The notes under the pieces were generated by a model. It saw only the letters and a program-made list of their open reading frames with translations. It made no database searches and had not been told where the DNA came from. From Arthrobacter sp. S39 (lineage in GTDB: Bacteria; Actinomycetota; Actinomycetes; Actinomycetales; Micrococcaceae), in contig NZ_SIHX01000004.1 of the NCBI RefSeq assembly GCF_004320525.1, forward strand, positions 124,001 to 188,000: a stretch of DNA of 64,000 nucleotides, written 5' to 3'. Shown piece after piece: positions 17,066-25,910 of the stretch. The translations under genes were made by a program, and so were the position numbers. Within the stretch, counting starts at the first letter, position 1. Every line of letters begins with the position of its first letter.

Positions 17066-20011
17066 ATGTCCTCTATTTCCGGGCCGCCTCCTGCGGGGCC
17101 GTTCTCTTCCCGGCCAACCGTTCCCGCGCAGCTCTCGCCGTCTGAGAGGTACCAGGCCAGCAAGGATCGGACCACCGAGGCCGCCAGCTACCTGGGCGGT
17201 TTTATTCGAACCCTGGATTTCGAGCTGGACGACTTCCAGCGCCAGGCCTGCAGGTCCCTGCAGGAGGGCAGGGGAGTGCTGGTCGCAGCGCCCACCGGCG
17301 CCGGCAAGACCATCGTGGGCGAGTTCGCGATCTATCTCGCGCTCGAGCGGAACCTCAAAGCCTTCTACACCACGCCCATCAAGGCGTTGAGCAACCAGAA
17401 GTTTGCCGAGCTGGCGGAAAAGTACGGGGCCGAAAACGTTGGCCTCCTCACGGGAGACACCAGCATCAACGGCGAGGCACCCGTGGTGGTCATGACCACC
17501 GAAGTCCTCCGCAACATGCTCTACGCAGACTCCGCGTCGCTGGATGACCTGGGCTTTGTGGTCATGGACGAGGTGCACTACCTCGCCGACCGCTTCCGCG
17601 GCGCCGTGTGGGAGGAAGTCATCATCCACCTGCCCAGCGAAGTCCAGGTCGCTTCGCTGAGCGCCACGGTGTCGAACGCCGAAGAGTTCGGCGCGTGGCT
17701 GGACACCGTCCGCGGCGACACCGACATCATCGTCTCCGAGCACCGGCCCGTGCCGTTGTGGCAGCACGTCATGGTGGGCAAGGAGATCGTGGACCTCTTC
17801 GCGGGCGAAACCACCTTTGACGAGATCGCGCCGCCCGCCGATGCCGAAACGGGTGCCCCCGTAACGCCGGCTGCGCCGGAAGAGGCGGCCGGCCGTGGAT
17901 TCGAGGTCAACCCTGACCTGTTGGCCATGGCCAGGAGCGAGAGCCAGCAGAGCTTCCGCGGGCGTTTTGGCCACGGCGGCCGCAGCCAGCGCCGGCAGCA
18001 CAGGCAGCGTGGGGATGACCGTCCGGGCCCCGGCGCCCAGCCGGCCGGTGTCCGGAAGGCCAGCCGCCCCCAGGTCATCGCCAGCCTGGACCGGCAGGAC
18101 CTGCTGCCTTCCATTACCTTCATCTTTTCGCGTGCGGGCTGCGACGCCGCCGTAGCGCAGTGCGTGTCCTCGGGGCTGTGGCTGACTACGGAAAAGGAGC
18201 AGCGCATCATTGCCCAGCGCGTCGACGAGGCCGGGCAGGACATCCCCTCCGAGGACCTGGATGTCCTCGGCTTCTGGACCTGGCGTGACGGCCTGCTCCG
18301 GGGCTTTGCAGCCCACCATGCAGGAATGCTGCCCACGTTCAAGGAGGTTGTGGAGAAACTGTTCGTTGAGGGCCTCGTCAAAGCGGTCTTCGCCACCGAG
18401 ACGCTTGCGCTGGGCGTGAACATGCCGGCCCGCTCCGTGGTCCTGGAGAAGCTCGACAAGTTCAACGGTGAAGCCCACGTGGACATCACCGCGGGGGAGT
18501 ACACCCAGCTGACGGGCCGTGCGGGGCGGCGCGGCATCGACGTCGAAGGCCACGCCGTGGTGCTGTGGCAGCCGGGAACGGACCCGACGGCGGTTGCCGG
18601 CCTCGCCTCGCGCCGTACGTATCCGCTCAACTCCAGTTTCCGGCCGACGTACAACATGAGCATCAACCTGTTGGCTCAGTTCGGCCGGGCCCGTGCCCGC
18701 GAAATCCTGGAATCCTCCTTTGCGCAGTTCCAGGCGGACCGTTCCGTTGTGGGCCTCGCCAGGCAGGTGCGCAGCAGGGAAGAGTCCCTGGCCGGTTACG
18801 CCAAGTCGATGACCTGCCATCTCGGGGACTTCACCGAATATGCCAGGCTGCGCCGGGAGCTGTCGGACGCCGAAAACATGACCTCCCGGAGCAAGTCGCG
18901 GGCGCGGAAATCGCTCAGCGATGACTCGCTGGCCAGGCTTCTGCCGGGGGACGTTGTGGACGTGCCGGGCGGCCGGGCGCCGGGTCCGGCCATTGTGCTG
19001 AGTTCGGATCACACCAGCCGGGAACCGCGGCCTGCCGTCCTGACGCTGGACAACCAGCTGCGCAGGATCGGGACCGAGGACCTGGAAGGGCCCATCGCGC
19101 CCATGACGCGGATCCGGATCCCGAAGTCCTTCAATGCCAAGGTGCCCAAGTCGCGGCGGGATCTTGCGTCGTCGGCGCGGAATGCCCTGCGGGAGAACCG
19201 GCCCCCGGCCGCCACCAGCAGCAGGGACATCGACTTCGGCCGGGCCACTGCCCTGCCCAACCAGGAAAAGCGCATCACCGAGCTGCGCCGCGCCCTCCGC
19301 GCCCACCCCTGCCATGGCTGCAGCGAGCGTGAGGACCACGCCCGGTGGTCGGAACGCTGGTGGAAGCTGAGGCGGGAAACTGATGCCCTGGTCCGGCAGA
19401 TCCAGGGACGGACCAACACCATCGCCAAGACCTTCGACCGGGTCTGCGACGTACTCTCCGCCTATGGGTACCTGGAGACCGCGGCGGACGGCCGGCAGGC
19501 CATCAGCGCGGACGGCCAGCGGCTGCGGCGGATCTACGGTGAAAAGGACCTGCTGATCTCGCAGTCCCTGCGGCTGGGCGCCTTCGGTGACCTGGACGCC
19601 GTCGAAGTTGCCGCCCTCGCCAGCGTCCTGGTCTACCAGGCCAAGCGTGAGGACCGGGGCCTCCGGCCGCGGATGCCCAGTGTCTCGCTGGAATCGTCAG
19701 TGGACATCGTGATCCGTGAATGGTCCGCCCTTGAGGACGTGGAGGAGCAGAACAAGCTTCCGCTGACCGGCGAGCCGGAACTGGGTCTTGTCTGGCCGAT
19801 GTACAAGTGGGCACGGGGCCGGCACCTGCAGGAAGTTCTCAACGGCACGGACCTCGCAGCGGGCGATTTTGTGCGGTGGGTCAAGCAGGTCATCGACCTG
19901 CTGGACCAGCTCGCCAAGATACCCGGGCTGGAACCCCGCCTCGCACGGCTGTGCACCGAAGCGATTTCGCTGATCCGCCGCGGCGTGGTGGCCTACTCTT
20001 CCGTGGTCTGA
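17066..20011 (+). CDS. HelY/Mtr4-like DEVH-box RNA helicase
   Basis: 981-residue superfamily 2 helicase. The Q-motif-like FQRQACRSL leads to Walker A APTGAGKT near residue 75, PIKALSNQK (Ia), DEVH near 168 (Walker B), SLSATVSN (III), and TGRAGRRG (VI) near 490. The C-terminal 450 residues match the Ski2/Mtr4 accessory and DSHCT-type region. A Cys pair in HPCHGCSERE near residue 750 is typical of the actinobacterial members. It is orthologous by position to mycobacterial HelY (Rv2092c), downstream of tatC. Probably acts in RNA processing; substrates are not known. Confidence 0.92.
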   Translation: MSSISGPPPAGPFSSRPTVPAQLSPSERYQASKDRTTEAASYLGGFIRTLDFELDDFQRQACRSLQEGRGVLVAAPTGAGKTIVGEFAIYLALERNLKAFYTTPIKALSNQKFAELAEKYGAENVGLLTGDTSINGEAPVVVMTTEVLRNMLYADSASLDDLGFVVMDEVHYLADRFRGAVWEEVIIHLPSEVQVASLSATVSNAEEFGAWLDTVRGDTDIIVSEHRPVPLWQHVMVGKEIVDLFAGETTFDEIAPPADAETGAPVTPAAPEEAAGRGFEVNPDLLAMARSESQQSFRGRFGHGGRSQRRQHRQRGDDRPGPGAQPAGVRKASRPQVIASLDRQDLLPSITFIFSRAGCDAAVAQCVSSGLWLTTEKEQRIIAQRVDEAGQDIPSEDLDVLGFWTWRDGLLRGFAAHHAGMLPTFKEVVEKLFVEGLVKAVFATETLALGVNMPARSVVLEKLDKFNGEAHVDITAGEYTQLTGRAGRRGIDVEGHAVVLWQPGTDPTAVAGLASRRTYPLNSSFRPTYNMSINLLAQFGRARAREILESSFAQFQADRSVVGLARQVRSREESLAGYAKSMTCHLGDFTEYARLRRELSDAENMTSRSKSRARKSLSDDSLARLLPGDVVDVPGGRAPGPAIVLSSDHTSREPRPAVLTLDNQLRRIGTEDLEGPIAPMTRIRIPKSFNAKVPKSRRDLASSARNALRENRPPAATSSRDIDFGRATALPNQEKRITELRRALRAHPCHGCSEREDHARWSERWWKLRRETDALVRQIQGRTNTIAKTFDRVCDVLSAYGYLETAADGRQAISADGQRLRRIYGEKDLLISQSLRLGAFGDLDAVEVAALASVLVYQAKREDRGLRPRMPSVSLESSVDIVIREWSALEDVEEQNKLPLTGEPELGLVWPMYKWARGRHLQEVLNGTDLAAGDFVRWVKQVIDLLDQLAKIPGLEPRLARLCTEAISLIRRGVVAYSSVV

Positions 20012-20069
20012 CCTTCCTCATGCCGCGCAGCACGTGCGCAGCCCACAATTCCTAGGAGCTTTCACCGTA

Positions 20070-21728
20070 ATGACCGAAGCAACATCTGCCGCGTCCCCGA
20101 ACAAGCGCAACGTGGTGCTCTACCGCAACGGATCCGTGTACACGGCCGCTGATCCGTTTGCCACCGCCATGCTCGTTGACGGCGACACAGTCGCCTGGGT
20201 GGGTTCGGAACAGGCAGCATCCTCGATCGCGGACAGCACGATGGAGATCATTGACCTCCGTGGCAGCCTCGTCGCGCCCGGCTTTGTCGACTCCCACGTC
20301 CACTTGACCGAAACGGGTATCGCCCTGGATTCCCTGCAGCTCGGACAGGTCAGGTCGGCCCGGCAACTGCTCGACGCCGTCCAGGCCGCGCCCGGGAACG
20401 GACCTGTGCTCGGACATGGCTGGGACGAATCGACCTGGGCGGACCCGGCACTGCCTACCCCTGACGAACTCGAGCGGGCTGCGGGAGGCCGGCACGTCTA
20501 CCTGTCGAGGGCCGACGTCCATTCGGCGCTTGTATCGCGTTCCCTCACCGCCGCTGCCGGCCTCACGGATCTTGACGGCTTCTCGCCTGCCGGCCACCTG
20601 AAGCGGGCCGCGCACAGTGCAGCCCGCCGGGCCACCCGGCACCTGCCCGATGAGGCTTTGCGCGGTTACCAGCGGCGCGCGCTGGCTGAGGCCGCTGCCA
20701 ACGGGTACGTCGCCGCGGCAGAAATGGCGGCACCGCACATCGGCGGGGTGGCTGACCTTCGGCTGGCTGCAGCGTGGAACACCGGCGGGCCCGGGACCGA
20801 GGCTGTGCCGGAAGTCCTCCCGTACTGGGGGGAACTTGCCCTGAGCCAGGAACACGCGCAGTCGGTACTGGACGGACTGGGGGTGACCGTCAGGGGCCTT
20901 GCGGGCGACCTGAATATCGATGGTTCCATCGGCTCCAGGACCGCGGCCCTCCGCGCCGACTACAGCGACGCGGCGGGGGAGCGGGGCAGCCTCTACCTTT
21001 CGGTGGATGAGGCCGCCGCCCACCTCGCGGCGTGCTCCGTGCTTGGCATCCAGGGCGGGTTCCATGTCATTGGCGACGCCGGACTTGACACCGCCCTGGC
21101 CGCGCTTGACCTTGCCGCCGCCGAGGTGGGCGAACAACGGATCCGTTCGGCGGGCCACCGGTTCGAACACGTCGAGATCGCAGATTCCAAGGCCGTGGAA
21201 CGGCTGGCGCACTACTCCGTCACGGTCAGCTCGCAGCCCGGCTTTGATGCCGCCTGGGGCGCGGCCGGCAGCCTCTATGAGCAGCGCCTCGGCAACCGCA
21301 GCAGCGGGATGAACGCCTTCGCCTCGTTCTACTCCGCCGGGGTGCCCATCACCTTCGGCAGTGACAGCCCCGTGACGCCCCTGCGCCCCTGGGCCAGTGT
21401 GCGCGCCTGCCTGGAACACCACAACAACGATCAGCGCATCTCCGCACGCGCCGCTTTCCTCGGCCACACACGGGCGGGCTGGCGTGCCGCGAAGTACCAC
21501 AACCCGATGGCCGGGCAGCTCGTCCCCGGGGCGCCGGCAAGTTTCGCCGTGTGGGACGTTGAAGAACTGATGGTCCAGGTCGCCGACGGCAGGGTCCAGT
21601 CCTGGAGCACGGATCCCCGCGCCCGCACCCCGCTCCTGCCCGCACTGGACACGGGATCCGACCCTGTCTGCCTGCAGACCGTGCGTGACGGTGCCGAGCT
21701 GTACTCCAGCCCGGCCCTCCGCGCATAA
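20070..21728 (+). CDS. Amidohydrolase family metal-dependent hydrolase (YtcJ-like)
   Basis: 552-residue cytoplasmic amidohydrolase of the COG1574 type. The N-terminal beta-sandwich precedes the metal-binding HxH motif in [40 protein letters not shown] and [10 protein letters not shown] carry the further metal and active-site residues of the family. The substrate is unknown; relatives act on amides and N-acyl compounds. ATG 20070 has TAGGAG about 10 nt upstream. Confidence 0.88.
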   Translation: MTEATSAASPNKRNVVLYRNGSVYTAADPFATAMLVDGDTVAWVGSEQAASSIADSTMEIIDLRGSLVAPGFVDSHVHLTETGIALDSLQLGQVRSARQLLDAVQAAPGNGPVLGHGWDESTWADPALPTPDELERAAGGRHVYLSRADVHSALVSRSLTAAAGLTDLDGFSPAGHLKRAAHSAARRATRHLPDEALRGYQRRALAEAAANGYVAAAEMAAPHIGGVADLRLAAAWNTGGPGTEAVPEVLPYWGELALSQEHAQSVLDGLGVTVRGLAGDLNIDGSIGSRTAALRADYSDAAGERGSLYLSVDEAAAHLAACSVLGIQGGFHVIGDAGLDTALAALDLAAAEVGEQRIRSAGHRFEHVEIADSKAVERLAHYSVTVSSQPGFDAAWGAAGSLYEQRLGNRSSGMNAFASFYSAGVPITFGSDSPVTPLRPWASVRACLEHHNNDQRISARAAFLGHTRAGWRAAKYHNPMAGQLVPGAPASFAVWDVEELMVQVADGRVQSWSTDPRARTPLLPALDTGSDPVCLQTVRDGAELYSSPALRA

Positions 21729-21750
21729 ATCGGGTCCGCCGGCATCACCC

Positions 21751-21756
21751 TATAAT
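21751..21756 (+). promoter_or_regulatory. Consensus -10 hexamer upstream of ppm1
   Basis: Perfect TATAAT about 73 nt before the GTG 21829 start. No recognisable -35 at 16-18 bp. Confidence 0.5.
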
Positions 21757-21828
21757 GGGAAGTTGCGCCCGCCAGTGATTCCACTGTGCGCCGGCGCTCT
21801 GACCGCTTTCATCCAGGAAAGGCTCTCT

Positions 21829-22572
21829 GTGCGCGTCCTCACCATCATTCCTACTTACAACGAGCTGGAATCGCTGCCCAAGACTCTTCAACGCCTGCGG
21901 CAGGCGGTCCCTGCATCAGATGTGCTGGTGGTGGACGACAACAGCCCCGACGGCACTGGCCAGCTGGCCGACAGCTTCGCTGCCGCTGACTCCCAGGTGC
22001 ATGTCCTGCACCGCAAGGGCAAGGAAGGCCTGGGCGCCGCCTACATCGCGGGCTTCAGGTGGGGCCTCGACGCCGGCTACGACGTCCTGGTGGAAATGGA
22101 CGCCGACGGCTCCCACAAGCCCGAACAGCTGCCCCTCCTCCTGGACGCCATCGAGCAGGGCGCAGACCTGGCGATGGGTTCACGGTGGGTCGCCGGCGGC
22201 AGCGTGGTCAACTGGCCGCTGTACCGCCAGGCCATCTCCCGGATTGGCAGCACCTACGCCCGCATCATGCTGGGCCTGAAGATCAAGGACGTCACCGGCG
22301 GTTACCGGGCGTTCCGCAGGACAACCCTGGAGAAACTGAACCTCGACCAGGTTGATTCGGTCGGTTACGGCTTCCAGGTGGACCTCGCCTGGCGTGTCGC
22401 GAAGATGGGCCTGAAGATTGAGGAGCGCCCCATCACTTTCGTGGAGCGTGAGCTGGGCGCGTCGAAGATGAGCGGAAACATCGTTGTGGAAGCCATGATC
22501 AACGTCACCAAGTGGGGACTGCAGGCCCGGTGGAACAAGCTCACGGGCAAGAAGGATTCCTCCCAGGCATAA
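21829..22572 (+). CDS. ppm1: Polyprenol monophosphomannose synthase
   Basis: 247-residue GT2 glycosyltransferase that transfers mannose from GDP-mannose to polyprenyl phosphate, providing the donor for lipoglycan and protein mannosylation outside the membrane. [16 protein letters not shown] starts the GT-A fold, [10 protein letters not shown] and the metal-binding VEMDADGSH follow, and [11 protein letters not shown] is the conserved acceptor-site segment. It is the single synthase domain only; mycobacterial Ppm1 can carry an extra N-acyltransferase domain. GTG 21829 has AGGAAAGG upstream; the frame is open earlier but without a ribosome site. Confidence 0.93.
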   Translation: MRVLTIIPTYNELESLPKTLQRLRQAVPASDVLVVDDNSPDGTGQLADSFAAADSQVHVLHRKGKEGLGAAYIAGFRWGLDAGYDVLVEMDADGSHKPEQLPLLLDAIEQGADLAMGSRWVAGGSVVNWPLYRQAISRIGSTYARIMLGLKIKDVTGGYRAFRRTTLEKLNLDQVDSVGYGFQVDLAWRVAKMGLKIEERPITFVERELGASKMSGNIVVEAMINVTKWGLQARWNKLTGKKDSSQA

Positions 22573-22637
22573 TCCGCTGCCGCGCGGCCTCGGCCGCCCA
22601 GCCTGGGCCACGGAGGTTCGGCGGCGCCAAAGAAGCC

Positions 22638-22687
22638 AAAAAAGGGGCCTTCCCGCACCGTTCTCGGTGCGGGAAGGCCCCTTTTTT
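22638..22687. terminator. 23-bp bidirectional terminator
   Basis: Perfect stem between 22638-22660 and 22665-22687 with loop TTCT. It is bounded by six A and six T, so it works as an intrinsic terminator on both strands, for ppm1 and rbpA. Confidence 0.95.
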
Positions 22688-22722
22688 GTTAGCCGGCGCT
22701 TGGCGGCTGGTGGTCTGCGGAG

Positions 22723-23070
22723 TTACGCAGTGCGCCGTTCGCCACGGCGTTCGCGAAGGATAGTCAGGCGGTCTTCAAGGATCTGCTCCAGCTCGGGGAG
22801 GGTCCGCCGCTCCAGCAGCATGTCCCAGTGCGTGCGGACAGCCTTTTCGTTGCTGGTGTCGGGACGCTCGCCATCGACCAGGAGCGCTTCCTTGCCGGTC
22901 TTGGAAACCCAGACCGGGGGAATTTCCGCCTCGGAAGAGAAGGTGACAAAGACCTGCTCGCCATCCTCACACCTGTATTCGACACGCTGACGCGGAGCCG
23001 GCTCAACGCCGGACTCGGTCTCCATGCTCTGCGCGCCAAGGCGCATACCCCGCAGGCTGCGATCGCTCAT
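22723..23070 (-). CDS. rbpA: RNA polymerase-binding protein RbpA
   Basis: 115-residue actinobacterial transcription factor that binds the principal sigma factor and RNA polymerase and stabilises open complexes. Matches to the family are the N-terminal SDRSLRGMRLGAQSMETE, the core VEYRCEDGEQVFVTFS, and the C-terminal sigma-interaction helix RTHWDMLLERRTLPELEQIL. Only one Cys is present in the core, so the zinc site of Streptomyces RbpA is absent, as in Mycobacterium. ATG 23070 has AGAGGGAGAA upstream; the longer in-frame form is unnecessary. Confidence 0.95.
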   Translation of the reverse strand: MSDRSLRGMRLGAQSMETESGVEPAPRQRVEYRCEDGEQVFVTFSSEAEIPPVWVSKTGKEALLVDGERPDTSNEKAVRTHWDMLLERRTLPELEQILEDRLTILRERRGERRTA

Positions 23071-23229
23071 GTTTTCTCCCTCTGGTCGGTTCGCGGAGCA
23101 AGGCCCCACGCTAGCCGGGGGCGGTATAGCGCCGCCGGACTACTGTGTGCACTGTGCTGCATCAATTGATTCAACGCATTGCGAAGCTTTCTTGTTCCGT
23201 CGGTTCTCACCGGACCGGACAAATATCCA

Positions 23230-23258
23230 ATTATACGGACTCGGGGTCCTGATACCAA
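23230..23258 (-). promoter_or_regulatory. Promoter of rbpA
   Basis: Minus-strand -35 TTGGTA (23253-23258), 17-bp spacer, perfect -10 TATAAT (23230-23235). It would give a leader of about 150 nt. Confidence 0.6.
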
Positions 23259-23287
23259 AAAACGAGCGGCTGCCAAAACCGCAGCCG
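23257..23287 (-). terminator. Intrinsic terminator of the SPFH/NfeD unit
   Basis: Minus-strand stem CGGCTGC/GCAGCCG (arms 23281-23287 and 23267-23273) followed by CTCG and six T. The T run overlaps the rbpA -35. Confidence 0.8.
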
Positions 23288-23296
23288 GCCCATAAG

Positions 23297-23332
23297 GGAA
23301 GGGGATCCGCATCAGAGTGCGGACCCCCTTCC
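23297..23332 (-). terminator. First hairpin after the SPFH gene
   Basis: 15-bp stem with one mismatch (GGAAGGGGATCCGCA against TGCGGACCCCCTTCC), loop TCAGAG. It stands just after the SPFH stop and before the second hairpin: tandem terminators. Confidence 0.65.
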
Positions 23333-23348
23333 ATGTTGCGCGGGCGGG

Positions 23349-24296
23349 TCAGGACCCGGACTGTTTGGCGGCCACGTCGTCGAACAAGCCGCCGCGTGCC
23401 TGCGGGTCGGGATTGGTGCCGCCGAGGGCGTTGCCGATTCCCTTCAGCGCCTCGCCGACTTCACTGGGGATGATCCACAGTTTGTTCGAGCTGCCCTCAG
23501 CCAGCTTGGGCAGGGTCTGCAGGTACTGGTACGCCAGGAGCTTCTGGTCTGGATTGCCCTTATGGATGGCATCGAAGACCTTTTGGATGGCCTGCGCTTC
23601 ACCGTCGGCACGAAGGATGGCTGCCTTGGCATCACCCTCGGCAGCGAGGATGGATGCCTGCCGCTGGCCTTCGGCGGTGAGGATCGCGGACTGCTTGGTG
23701 CCTTCCGCGGTGAGGATGGCAGCGCGGCGGTCACGCTCGGCACGCATCTGCTTTTCCATGGAGTCCTGGATGGAGTGCGGCGGATCAATGGCCTTCAGCT
23801 CAACGCGCGAGACTCTGATGCCCCACCGTCCGGTTGCCTCATCCAGGACACCGCGGAGCTGGCCGTTGATCTGGTCGCGCGAGGTGAGTGCCTCTTCCAG
23901 GTTCAGCCCGCCAACGACGTTTCGCAGGGTGGTGGTGGTCAGCTGCTCAACCGCCTGGATGTAATTGGCGATTTCGTAGGTGGCCGCGCGCGGATCAGTG
24001 ACCTGGAAATAGACCACGGTATCGATGGATACCACCAGGTTGTCCTCGGTAATAACCGGCTGCGGCGGGAATGACACCACCTGCTCGCGAAGGTCAAGGA
24101 GCGGCAGCAGGCGGTCCACGAAGGGGATCAGGATCGTCAGGCCTGGGTTCAGCGTCCGCTGGTACTTACCGAGCCGTTCCACAACGCCCGCGCGTGCCTG
24201 CGGAATGATCCGCACCGAGCGGACCAGAACTATTATCACGAACACGATCAGGACCACCAGCACAATGGCCACTGCGGCTCCTCCTGCGTTATCCAT
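23349..24296 (-). CDS. SPFH/Band-7 membrane protein
   Basis: 315-residue stomatin/QmcA-type protein. It has one N-terminal membrane helix (about residues 7-26), an SPFH domain (RIIPQARAGVVERLGKY onward to about 200), then an Ala/Glu-rich coiled coil with ILTAEG repeats and a flexible tail. Such proteins oligomerise into membrane microdomain scaffolds, and pairing with an NfeD protein, as here, is a known functional association. ATG 24296 has AGAGGAAA upstream. It lies 38 nt after the NfeD stop on the same strand. Confidence 0.92.
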   Translation of the reverse strand: MDNAGGAAVAIVLVVLIVFVIIVLVRSVRIIPQARAGVVERLGKYQRTLNPGLTILIPFVDRLLPLLDLREQVVSFPPQPVITEDNLVVSIDTVVYFQVTDPRAATYEIANYIQAVEQLTTTTLRNVVGGLNLEEALTSRDQINGQLRGVLDEATGRWGIRVSRVELKAIDPPHSIQDSMEKQMRAERDRRAAILTAEGTKQSAILTAEGQRQASILAAEGDAKAAILRADGEAQAIQKVFDAIHKGNPDQKLLAYQYLQTLPKLAEGSSNKLWIIPSEVGEALKGIGNALGGTNPDPQARGGLFDDVAAKQSGS

Positions 24297-24334
24297 ACAT
24301 TTCCTCTTATCCCCAGTTGTTGTTGAAGCTGTAT

Positions 24335-24799
24335 CTAGGCCGGGCTGGCAGTTTCCGGCTGCGCTGCGACCACGGCGGTTGCTCCGTCGATGGCCGACAC
24401 CACAACCTTCTGGCCGGCGGGCAGTACTCCTGCGGCCGACCGGGCGGTCCAGACGTCGCCGCCGATCTTGACGAGGCCGCCGGTGGAACTGACAGATTCC
24501 ATCACCAGCGCCTGCTCTCCGATGAGCCGGTCAATGTTGGTCCGCTGTTCTGTGGGCCCTTTTTTCAGGTGCGTCAGGGCCACGGGACGCACGAACGCGA
24601 TCATCAGCAGGGACACCACGCAGAAGACCACGATCTGAAGCCAGAGGTCGGCACCGGCAAAGTCTGCGACCAGGGCAGCGAGGGTTCCGCCACCGAGCAT
24701 GATGAAGAACAGGTCGAGCGTGATCATCTCGATCACTGCAAAAGCGAGGAAGGCGGTGAGCCACAATGCCCACCAGTTCTCGCCAAGCCATTCAAACAT
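24335..24799 (-). CDS. NfeD-like membrane protein
   Basis: 154-residue protein with two or three N-terminal membrane helices (WWALWLTAFLAFAVIEM; FFIMLGGGTLAALVADF; VVFCVVSLLMIAFV) and a C-terminal soluble OB-fold domain (IGEQALVMESVSSTGG, then KIGGDVWTARS). This is the short NfeD1b-type partner of SPFH proteins, without the ClpP-like protease domain. ATG 24799 has AAGGGGG upstream; the frame is open further but starts before any ribosome site. Confidence 0.92.
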   Translation of the reverse strand: MFEWLGENWWALWLTAFLAFAVIEMITLDLFFIMLGGGTLAALVADFAGADLWLQIVVFCVVSLLMIAFVRPVALTHLKKGPTEQRTNIDRLIGEQALVMESVSSTGGLVKIGGDVWTARSAAGVLPAGQKVVVSAIDGATAVVAAQPETASPA

Positions 24800-24933
24800 T
24801 CCGTCCCCCTTCGACAGCCATGGTCGCGCTGCGTGCAACGACGGCAGGCCCTCAGTACTGTCCTCCAATCGTAGTCCGCAGGGCCGCAGGGCGGCAGGTT
24901 GGCCGCATATTCCCGGGGATAGTGGCCAAGTCG

Positions 24934-25821
24934 TTACCGCGGTGGACCAGCCAGACGGAATACGGTGAGGCGGAACCGCGCCTCCACAGTGGTGCCCGGC
25001 GGCAGGCCGGTGAGCCGTGCAGCGAGCGCGGTGCGGTCCAGATGGTGGCCGGCCGGTCCCATATACGCGAGATCTACGACTTCATGGGGTGCCAGCACCA
25101 GCGGAAGGTCGACGTCATGGATGGACTCGACACTGAACTGACCGGACATCGCGTCAACCAGTCGGCCGTCCTTGCCTTCCTCGATCCCGAGCATTCCCGT
25201 CTGCCCGGCGATCGCCGCCAGGTGGCCCGTCCGCGGTGTCACAACCACCAGCAGCCCGCCCGGCCGGAGGACACGGGCAAATTCCGGCGGGTTGCGGGGC
25301 GCAAAAATCACGGTAATCACGTCCACGGCGTCATCCGCCACCGGCAGGGGCTGCCACACATCGCAGACCAGGTTGGTTGCCTCGGGGTTGAGCCGGGCAG
25401 CGCGCCGGAGGGCGAACTTTGAGATGTCCAGGCCGATGGCGGTCACCCTGGCAGTGGAGGCCGCGGCCGCATCAAGCAGGACACGCAGGTAGTGGCCGGT
25501 GCCGGTTCCCGAATCCAGTATCGTCGCGGCATCCCGGGGAAGGGAGGGAACGACGGCGGCAGCAACGGCGTCAGCCAGGGGCCGGTAGTGCCCGCTGTCG
25601 AGGAAGCTGAACCGGGCGGCGACCATCTCGGCGGTGTCGGCCTCGAACGCGGTGCCTTTGCCAACCAGGAAATTGAAATATCCCTGCTTGGCGGCGTCGA
25701 AGCTGTGTCCGGCCGCGCACACCAGCGCCTTTCCCGGAACTGCCGGTCCGGCGTCGGCGGCCGAACTGAGCGGCGAGCGGCAAACGGGGCAGCGCAGCGC
25801 CAGGTCAGGTGTGGAAGGCAT
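24934..25821 (-). CDS. RlmA-like 23S rRNA (guanine-N1)-methyltransferase
   Basis: 295-residue SAM-dependent methyltransferase. An N-terminal zinc finger (CPVCRSPL, then a further Cys and GHSFD, about residues 10-42) is followed by the GYFNFL segment typical of RlmA/TlrB enzymes. The SAM motif is ILDSGTGTGHY near residue 103, and VITVIFAPRNPPEFARVLRP is the conserved core. RlmA-II members methylate G748 and can give macrolide resistance; RlmA-I acts on G745; sequence alone does not decide. ATG 25821 is preferred because TAAGAT lies 7 nt upstream (leaderless); ATG 25830 and 25854 are in-frame alternatives. Confidence 0.88.
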   Translation of the reverse strand: MPSTPDLALRCPVCRSPLSSAADAGPAVPGKALVCAAGHSFDAAKQGYFNFLVGKGTAFEADTAEMVAARFSFLDSGHYRPLADAVAAAVVPSLPRDAATILDSGTGTGHYLRVLLDAAAASTARVTAIGLDISKFALRRAARLNPEATNLVCDVWQPLPVADDAVDVITVIFAPRNPPEFARVLRPGGLLVVVTPRTGHLAAIAGQTGMLGIEEGKDGRLVDAMSGQFSVESIHDVDLPLVLAPHEVVDLAYMGPAGHHLDRTALAARLTGLPPGTTVEARFRLTVFRLAGPPR

Positions 25822-25828
25822 GTCCACC

Positions 25829-25834
25829 ATCTTA
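25829..25834 (-). promoter_or_regulatory. Leaderless -10 box of the rlmA-like gene
   Basis: Minus-strand TAAGAT, 7 nt, ATG 25821. Confidence 0.45.
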
Positions 25835-25897
25835 GGGCCGCCGGAACGGCGCATCCGGCCCTTGATCGGCCTGTTTCCCCTGTGGTGGGGCGCACGT

Positions 25898-25903
25898 TAG
25901 GCT
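25898..25903 (+). promoter_or_regulatory. Leaderless -10 box of the S9 peptidase gene
   Basis: TAGGCT, 7 nt, GTG 25911; no ribosome site. Confidence 0.5.
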
Positions 25904-25910
25904 CACGTGG

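Noticed and set aside
15887..19339. Very long open frame antisense to tatA, tatC and the helicase gene
   Set aside because: It is a high-GC shadow frame: no ribosome site, composition dominated by Gly, Arg and Asp, and no domain resemblance, while the opposite strand carries well-conserved genes.
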